In this document: in pieces, positions 7,701 to 10,598 of the stretch
How positions within the stretch are numbered: position 1 is the first letter of the stretch
Layout of the letters: every line of letters starts with the position of its first letter
Origin: an uncultured Oscillospiraceae bacterium
GTDB taxonomy: Bacteria; Bacillota; Clostridia; Oscillospirales; Oscillospiraceae
DNA: 10,598 nucleotides
Direction: 5' to 3'
NCBI GenBank assembly: GCA_910577525.1
Contig: CAJTLI010000060.1
Location: 1 to 10,598, forward strand
Notes under the pieces: model-generated
The model's input: only the letters and a program-made list of their open reading frames with translations
Database searches by the model: none
What the model was told of the DNA's origin: nothing
Program-made: the position numbers and the translations under genes

Positions 7701-10598
7701 TACACGCCGAATGAAGGTGCGGAAACCCACGCCATGACCTGTCTGGCCTGCGGGCTGGAGGGAGCTGCGGAGAGCTGCGCATACTCTGATGACTACGGGC
7801 ACGATGAAACAAACCACTGGCAGACCTGTACTCTGTGCGGCGGGAAGAAGACGGAGGCCCACGGCTGGGTACACCAGTGTACCTCGGCAACAGGTATCAT
7901 CCGCCGTTCCTGCGACAAATGCGAAATTGAGACAGTCGTGGGGACCGTCTCCATAACGCCCGATTTTTCTGTGACCTACGGGAAGACAGGGAGCGCAACG
8001 CTGGTCTGCACGGCGGAGCTGGCGGATGGCTACAGCCTTGAGCCGGCGGATAGTGCGGACAATTGCTGGGTTCTGATGGCACTGTCTGACGGCAAATCCT
8101 GGAATCTTGGGCGCGAGCTTGAAGTCAAACTGCCAGCTGATCTGCCAGCTGGAGAATACTGGTATAATGCGTCCCCCCGCCTTTCTTATCAGGGAAATAA
8201 TACCATTGTTAAACGTTTCAATGTATTAGGCCAAGTCACCGTCACCCCGGCCCCGCTGACCGTCACCGGCGCAGCGGCGAAGGATAGGACATATGACGGA
8301 ACCAATTCGGTGCAGATCACTGGCGTGACTCTGGACGGAGTTTTGAACAGCGACAATGTATCCGTTGACCTCACCGGACTGACCGGAACGCTGAGCGGCT
8401 CCGACGCAGAGACGTATACCAGCGTTACCCTGCCCCGGCTGACCCTCACCGGCGGGGCGGCGTCCAACTACACCCTGCCCCAGTCCATGGGCGCGGTCCC
8501 GGCCAGCGTGACCATCAGCAAGGCCACCTTGACCGCCACCGGCGCGACAGTGGCATCCAAGACCTACGATGGCAATACTGCCGCTTCTGTGTCCAGCGTG
8601 ACCTTTACCGGGCTGGTGCCCGGCGAGGCGCTGGCCCTCGGTACAGATTACACCGCTACCGGCACCTTTGCAGACGCGAATGCCGGAACGGGTAAGAGCG
8701 TCAGCATCGCTGTGACCCTCAAGGACAGCGCCAAGGCGAACAATTACAATCTCACCAACGGCTCGGTAAATGCCACCGGCACCATCGCCAAGGCCAGCCA
8801 GACTGCGCCCAGCATCACCGGCCTGCCCACAGGGACCATCACCTACGGAGACAGCTTCACCCTGCATACCGAAGGCGGTGTAAGTTGGTCCGCCAGCGGC
8901 GCCGCCACTGTGGACAGCTCCGGCAAGGTCACTGTCACTGGCACAGGTAAAGTGACCATTACCGCAACAAAGCCCGGAGATAACAACCATTATTCGGCGG
9001 AAGATCAGATCACCTTTACCGCCGTTCCCAAGGTGCTGACTGTCACCGGCCTGACTGCGGAGGACAGGGCCTATGACGGCACCAATGCGGTAGAGATCAC
9101 CGATGTGACCCTGAGCGGGGTCGTGACCGGCGATACGGTGTCCGTCAATCTGGCTAACCTGACCGGAACACTGAACGGCTCCGACGTAGGGACCTATACC
9201 GCCGTCACCCTGACCCGGCTGACCCTCACCGGCGGGGCGGCGTCCAACTACACCCTGACCCAGCCTGCGGGCGCGGTTCCGGCCAGCGTGACGATTGAAA
9301 AGGCCCTGGCCCTCACCCCCAAGACCGGCGATCTGGCGGTTGCCAACAAGCAGGAGCATACTTACACCTACGGCCTGGGCGCTCTGCGGCCCGATGTGCC
9401 AGATGGGATGAGCCTGGGCAGCAGCGCCGTCACCTACGAGCTGGGTACGGTCAGCCTGGGCAGCTACTACACCAGCGGCGCGAAGATCGAGGGCCAGACG
9501 CTGACCCTGCCCATCGAGGCAGTGGAAAGCAACAGCGAAACCGGGATCGGAACCATCACCGTCACCATCCATACCCAAAACTTCGAGGATATGACCGCCA
9601 CCATCGACGTGCGGAGCGTCAACAAGATCATCCCCACTGGCGGACCCAACCTGAGCGGGAATACCCTCACCTATGGGCAAGCCCTCAGTGCAATTACCCT
9701 GTCCGGCAACATGAAGGACGGTGAAACGCCTGTTCCCGGTAAATTTGAGTGGAGCAACCCGGATAACCGGCCTGCTGTGCAGGAAAACTATGCGGCGGCA
9801 TGGATCTTCAAGCCGGATGATAACAAAACCTACGCCATTGTCACCGGAACCGCCTTGATCCAGGTCCTCCCTGCCCCCATTACGGGTGTTGTGATCGTGC
9901 TGGACCATACGGCGTTCAAGTACGACGGCCAGCCCCACAGCCCCGGCATCACCAGCGTGACGCTGAATGGGACCCCGCTGACGGCGGACGTGGACTACAC
10001 CGCCGCGATCCCGGAGGGAACGGAAGCGGGCACATATACCGTCACCCTCACCGGAACGGGCAATTACACAGGAACAGCCACAGCGGTATTCCAGATCAAT
10101 CCTGTGGAGCAGAAACCGCTGGATCAGAAGGACGACGACGGCCACGAACTGCGGCTGGAGGTGGAAACCGGGCTGTCCACCGTCCCGGAGGCGCTGAAAA
10201 CAAATGAGCAGTTCAATACGCCGGGGAAGATCGAAACCGCCCTGCGGACCAGAGTGGCCGAGGTGATGTCCAATGTGGGAGAGCAGATCGCGGTGTTCGA
10301 TGTGACCCTCCAGTACAAGGACGCAAGCGGCGTGTGGCGCAATGTCGATCCCAACCATTTCCCGGCGGAGGGCGTGACGGCGGTCCTGCCCTACCCGGCA
10401 GGGACCGGGGCCACCGGCTACACCTTCACCGTCCAGCACCTCATTTCCAGCGGCCCGCAGGCCGGGACGATGGAAACCTTGCCCTATGAGCTGACCGCAG
10501 ACGGCCTGCGGTGCAAGTTCAGCAGTCTGTCCCCGGTGGCCATCGGCTATCAGACGGCCACAAAGCCCAATCCCCAGCCGAATCCAGGCGGCAACTCC
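4713..10598 (+). CDS. Giant secreted multidomain surface protein (probable adhesin or glycan-binding), 3'-truncated by the window edge
   Basis: I translated this frame codon by codon and found no stop from ATG 4713 to the last base: 1962 residues, incomplete at the C-terminus. Order: signal peptide (1-25); Cys/His motifs (33-115); helical spacer (about 117-170); Gly-rich beta-helix (about 200-510), resembling the carbohydrate-binding Cthe_2159 type; linker and beta-sandwich-like region (about 560-780); second beta-helix-like segment (about 782-955); Cys-x-x-Cys cluster (987-1070); YDG-type domains with TYDG/AYDG at 1193-1196, 1284-1287 and 1453-1456, and KYDG at 1736-1739; Ig-like pieces (about 1364-1443 and 1640-1725); pre-anchor-type domain (1798-1946); and KPNPQPNPGG linker. 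An anchor (LPXTG or SLH) is expected beyond 10598. The role as adhesin or polysaccharide binder is inferred from the domains; no enzyme active site was recognised. The last gene visible in the cluster, it starts inside the stop of the gene before it. Confidence 0.92.
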   Translation, partial: MKRRILSIITALALCLSLCPTWAFAAEADPALCPHHREHTGECVYIAPTEGQPCGHQHTAECYTLGVLPDADGGDPYEIGADTENLLDCQHTHDEDCGYVQGDPGAPCGYECRVCPIEDLIAALPDEVTPDNADNVRAQLDQILALFSELTEDEQGQIDLSRVYELQEALDGANDPMPAAESVDCREASWNNGEVIYTDRTETCTSVENSTEAVTWNAGWYAVSGTVTISEPITVNGAVNLILTDGCTLTAEKGIVVTSTNSLTIYAQSEDGGTLNATGTADDSGNASAGIGGSTSSFDSGSITIHGGVINATSGASRWYSGAGIGGSTPSSGNGGNSGAIKIYGGTITAESTGYTTGAGIGGGGSGGTGDGGAGTNIIIYGGSITATSHSTGNGGAGIGGGSGQQNGGTGDAIAIHGGVVRATGGSLGAGIGGGGGSKKSGDGTVTISGGTVTAVGGSNAAGIGGGGGYSGDYGMNITGGTGSVTITGGIVDATENGGGASIGNGGNTTAAATVSKTNAIVFENGAGTVCGDVTLNGSYPVPADYTLNIPAGASLSGSGTLTGGGTFTADLSEDMVSVPTDLYYNGHDRSNDIKTRLSDGLTQGIVICGQTFTFSGWSVEVSRTDDSHYTATYTNTDNSTTFQKTITLQQSGTTLDGAVKTYNSDTQTTTFTASDTITVKATPTATGQAPANSAMFTASLAAPAAGQMAVFVGDTQVSAPADKGADGSYTMTVSAADVLTLGGVEPNQTITLTAKFVGNNNMADAAGTVNINISAVAKVEKYGSTTYVGNLEDAFKTENDGATITLLANVTRTEYLLISIDCILDLGGHTITCTGGTAVSTFGQANVTIQGAGEVVSASGTALDVGGNVTLKGGTFTGGGSQSAGVNVNDESGSLSVTENVTIQNTGGGYGLAVSNAQSVQLSGGKYSGTAGAIVIVSQSSSLTLGGLLAHSGDTRYAYFDESGTTPFTGVLGNKSLTGTVTVKKCNHTGEGVCEYTPNEGAETHAMTCLACGLEGAAESCAYSDDYGHDETNHWQTCTLCGGKKTEAHGWVHQCTSATGIIRRSCDKCEIETVVGTVSITPDFSVTYGKTGSATLVCTAELADGYSLEPADSADNCWVLMALSDGKSWNLGRELEVKLPADLPAGEYWYNASPRLSYQGNNTIVKRFNVLGQVTVTPAPLTVTGAAAKDRTYDGTNSVQITGVTLDGVLNSDNVSVDLTGLTGTLSGSDAETYTSVTLPRLTLTGGAASNYTLPQSMGAVPASVTISKATLTATGATVASKTYDGNTAASVSSVTFTGLVPGEALALGTDYTATGTFADANAGTGKSVSIAVTLKDSAKANNYNLTNGSVNATGTIAKASQTAPSITGLPTGTITYGDSFTLHTEGGVSWSASGAATVDSSGKVTVTGTGKVTITATKPGDNNHYSAEDQITFTAVPKVLTVTGLTAEDRAYDGTNAVEITDVTLSGVVTGDTVSVNLANLTGTLNGSDVGTYTAVTLTRLTLTGGAASNYTLTQPAGAVPASVTIEKALALTPKTGDLAVANKQEHTYTYGLGALRPDVPDGMSLGSSAVTYELGTVSLGSYYTSGAKIEGQTLTLPIEAVESNSETGIGTITVTIHTQNFEDMTATIDVRSVNKIIPTGGPNLSGNTLTYGQALSAITLSGNMKDGETPVPGKFEWSNPDNRPAVQENYAAAWIFKPDDNKTYAIVTGTALIQVLPAPITGVVIVLDHTAFKYDGQPHSPGITSVTLNGTPLTADVDYTAAIPEGTEAGTYTVTLTGTGNYTGTATAVFQINPVEQKPLDQKDDDGHELRLEVETGLSTVPEALKTNEQFNTPGKIETALRTRVAEVMSNVGEQIAVFDVTLQYKDASGVWRNVDPNHFPAEGVTAVLPYPAGTGATGYTFTVQHLISSGPQAGTMETLPYELTADGLRCKFSSLSPVAIGYQTATKPNPQPNPGGNS
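4809..5057 (+). repeat. N-terminal Cys/His motif repeats
   Basis: Three C-x-H-type units follow the signal peptide: C33-P-H35 with H39 and C43; C54-G-H56-Q-H58 with C62; C89-Q-H91-T-H93 with C97. Then come C108, C112 and C115. The spacing C-x-H-x-H-x3-C is exact in the second and third units. This is a recurring N-terminal module of large clostridial surface proteins. Zinc binding or disulfide formation is plausible from the residues but is inference. Confidence 0.7.
5577..6215 (+). repeat. Glycine-rich beta-helix repeat array (AGIGG motif)
   Basis: AGIGG starts at 5577, 5679, 5787, 5901, 6000 and 6096, spacings of 102, 108, 114, 99 and 96 bases (32-38 residues), all in frame. A decayed copy reads GASIGNGG near 6206. 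Between motifs a strand such as SITIHGGVINAT or TVTISGGTVTAV repeats. The regular Gly-turn plus short-strand rhythm is that of a right-handed beta-helix, like the cellulose- and pectate-binding Cthe_2159 fold. The repeats diverge at DNA level apart from the Gly-codon runs. Confidence 0.75.
7056..7562 (+). other. Second beta-helix-like segment in the giant protein
   Basis: Residues about 782-950 begin with YVGNLEDAFKTENDGATITLL, read in parts, followed by LDLGGHTITCTGG, NVTIQGAGEVVSASGTALDV, NVTLKGGTFTGGG and VQLSGGKYSGTAGAIVI. The 'AF...DGATITLL' opening and stacked short strands are typical of pectate-lyase-like parallel beta-helices found in adhesins. No catalytic residues are evident, so binding or a stalk role is more likely than lyase activity. 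Confidence 0.6.
7671..7922 (+). other. Cys-x-x-Cys / His cluster in the giant protein
   Basis: Residues 987-1070 contain C987-N-H, MTCLACG, HWQTCTLCGGKKTEAHGW and SCDKC, that is, three CxxC pairs and several His. This H-x-x-x-C-x-x-C style is frequent in repetitive clostridial surface proteins and looks like small metal knuckles or disulfide-linked loops. It splits the beta-helix half from the YDG-domain half. Confidence 0.65.
8255..8512 (+). repeat. Duplicated YDG-type domain, copy 1
   Basis: It encodes LTVTGAAAKDRTYDGTNS through PRLTLTGGAASNYTLPQ, about 86 residues. It aligns without gaps to 9035-9292 at a fixed offset of 780 bases; I count 205 of 258 bases identical. The stretch 8436-8477 is identical in all 42 bases. 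The YDG motif and the GGAASNYTL strand are features of the YDG/MBG family of stalk-like surface domains. Confidence 0.8.
8513..8796 (+). other. Middle, diverged YDG-type domain
   Basis: Between the two close copies lies a third member: LTATGATVASKTYDGNTAA, then FTGLVPGEALALGTDYTATG and NNYNLTNGSVNATGTI. It shares the TYDG opening and the N-x-Y-x-L ending but has an extra inner segment and no close DNA match to the flanking copies. It may act as a rigid stalk unit. Confidence 0.6.
9035..9292 (+). repeat. Duplicated YDG-type domain, copy 2
   Basis: It encodes LTVTGLTAEDRAYDGTNA through TRLTLTGGAASNYTLTQ. It is the partner of 8255-8512 at offset 780 bases (260 codons) without gaps. Identity is uneven: the last 112 bases match at 99 positions, the first 146 at 106, by hand count. 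Confidence 0.8.
10104..10550 (+). other. Conserved pre-anchor-type domain of the giant protein
   Basis: Residues 1798-1946 include LRLEVETGLSTVPEAL, a helical stretch with ALRTRVAEVM, IAVFDVTLQYKDASGVWRNV, FPAEGVTAVLPYPAGTG, FTVQHLIS and FSSLSPVAIGY. From memory, a beta-sandwich with the pattern 'DVTL...FP..GV.V.LPYP...SPVA' is common just before the Pro-rich linker and wall anchor in gut Firmicute surface proteins. A KPNPQPNPGG linker follows at the window edge. Confidence 0.6.

Noticed and set aside
8226..10439. 737-codon open frame on the minus strand
   Set aside because: It lies wholly inside the + strand giant gene, has low-complexity composition rich in Gly, Asp, His and Arg with no recognisable domain, and is explained by the strong GC-ending codon bias of the Thr/Gly/Ala/Val-rich sense strand.

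Overview
The window looks like a piece of the chromosome, or of an integrated element, of a Gram-positive gut-type clostridium (Oscillospiraceae/Ruminococcaceae-like). The grounds are GC-rich coding DNA with strong AGGAGG-type ribosome binding sites, a clostridial-style small serine recombinase, a MalT-like LuxR regulator, and a giant secreted mosaic protein built from domains typical of gut Firmicute surface proteins. This placement rests on gene style only. All supported genes are on the + strand, and the many long minus-strand ORFs are shadows of them.

Layout. 3-569 is the 3' part of a small serine recombinase whose N-terminus lies before the window. 570-802 is a 233-base AT-rich gap holding an 8-bp inverted repeat, a candidate extended -10 promoter and a strong terminator-like hairpin. 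803-3151 encodes a 782-residue LuxR-family regulator with an N-terminal P-loop ATPase. 3168-3893 and 3955-4716 encode two small proteins of unrecognised family. They share a related N-terminal domain that resembles a degenerate response-regulator receiver, with Glu at the place of the phospho-acceptor Asp. The second carries another receiver-like domain with no acidic acceptor. 4713-10598 is a secreted protein of at least 1962 residues that runs off the window end. It has no stop codon inside the window.

The giant protein reads in order: Sec signal peptide; three Cys/His motifs; a glycine-rich beta-helix of about 32-38-residue GAGIGGG repeats; a linker region; a second right-handed beta-helix-like segment; a Cys-x-x-Cys/His cluster; a chain of YDG/MBG-like and Ig-like domains that includes an in-frame duplication; a conserved pre-anchor-type domain; and the start of a Pro/Asn-rich linker. 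This is the build of a wall-linked adhesin or glycan-binding protein, but its anchor lies outside the window.

How the parts may work together. The LuxR gene, the two receiver-like genes and the giant gene are closely spaced (16 bases, 61 bases, then a 4-base ATGA overlap), which fits one operon. The notable point is the pairing of a one-component ATPase regulator, two probably phosphorylation-independent receiver-like proteins and a translationally coupled surface protein, next to a site-specific recombinase. I know of no characterised system with this set; its function is unproven.
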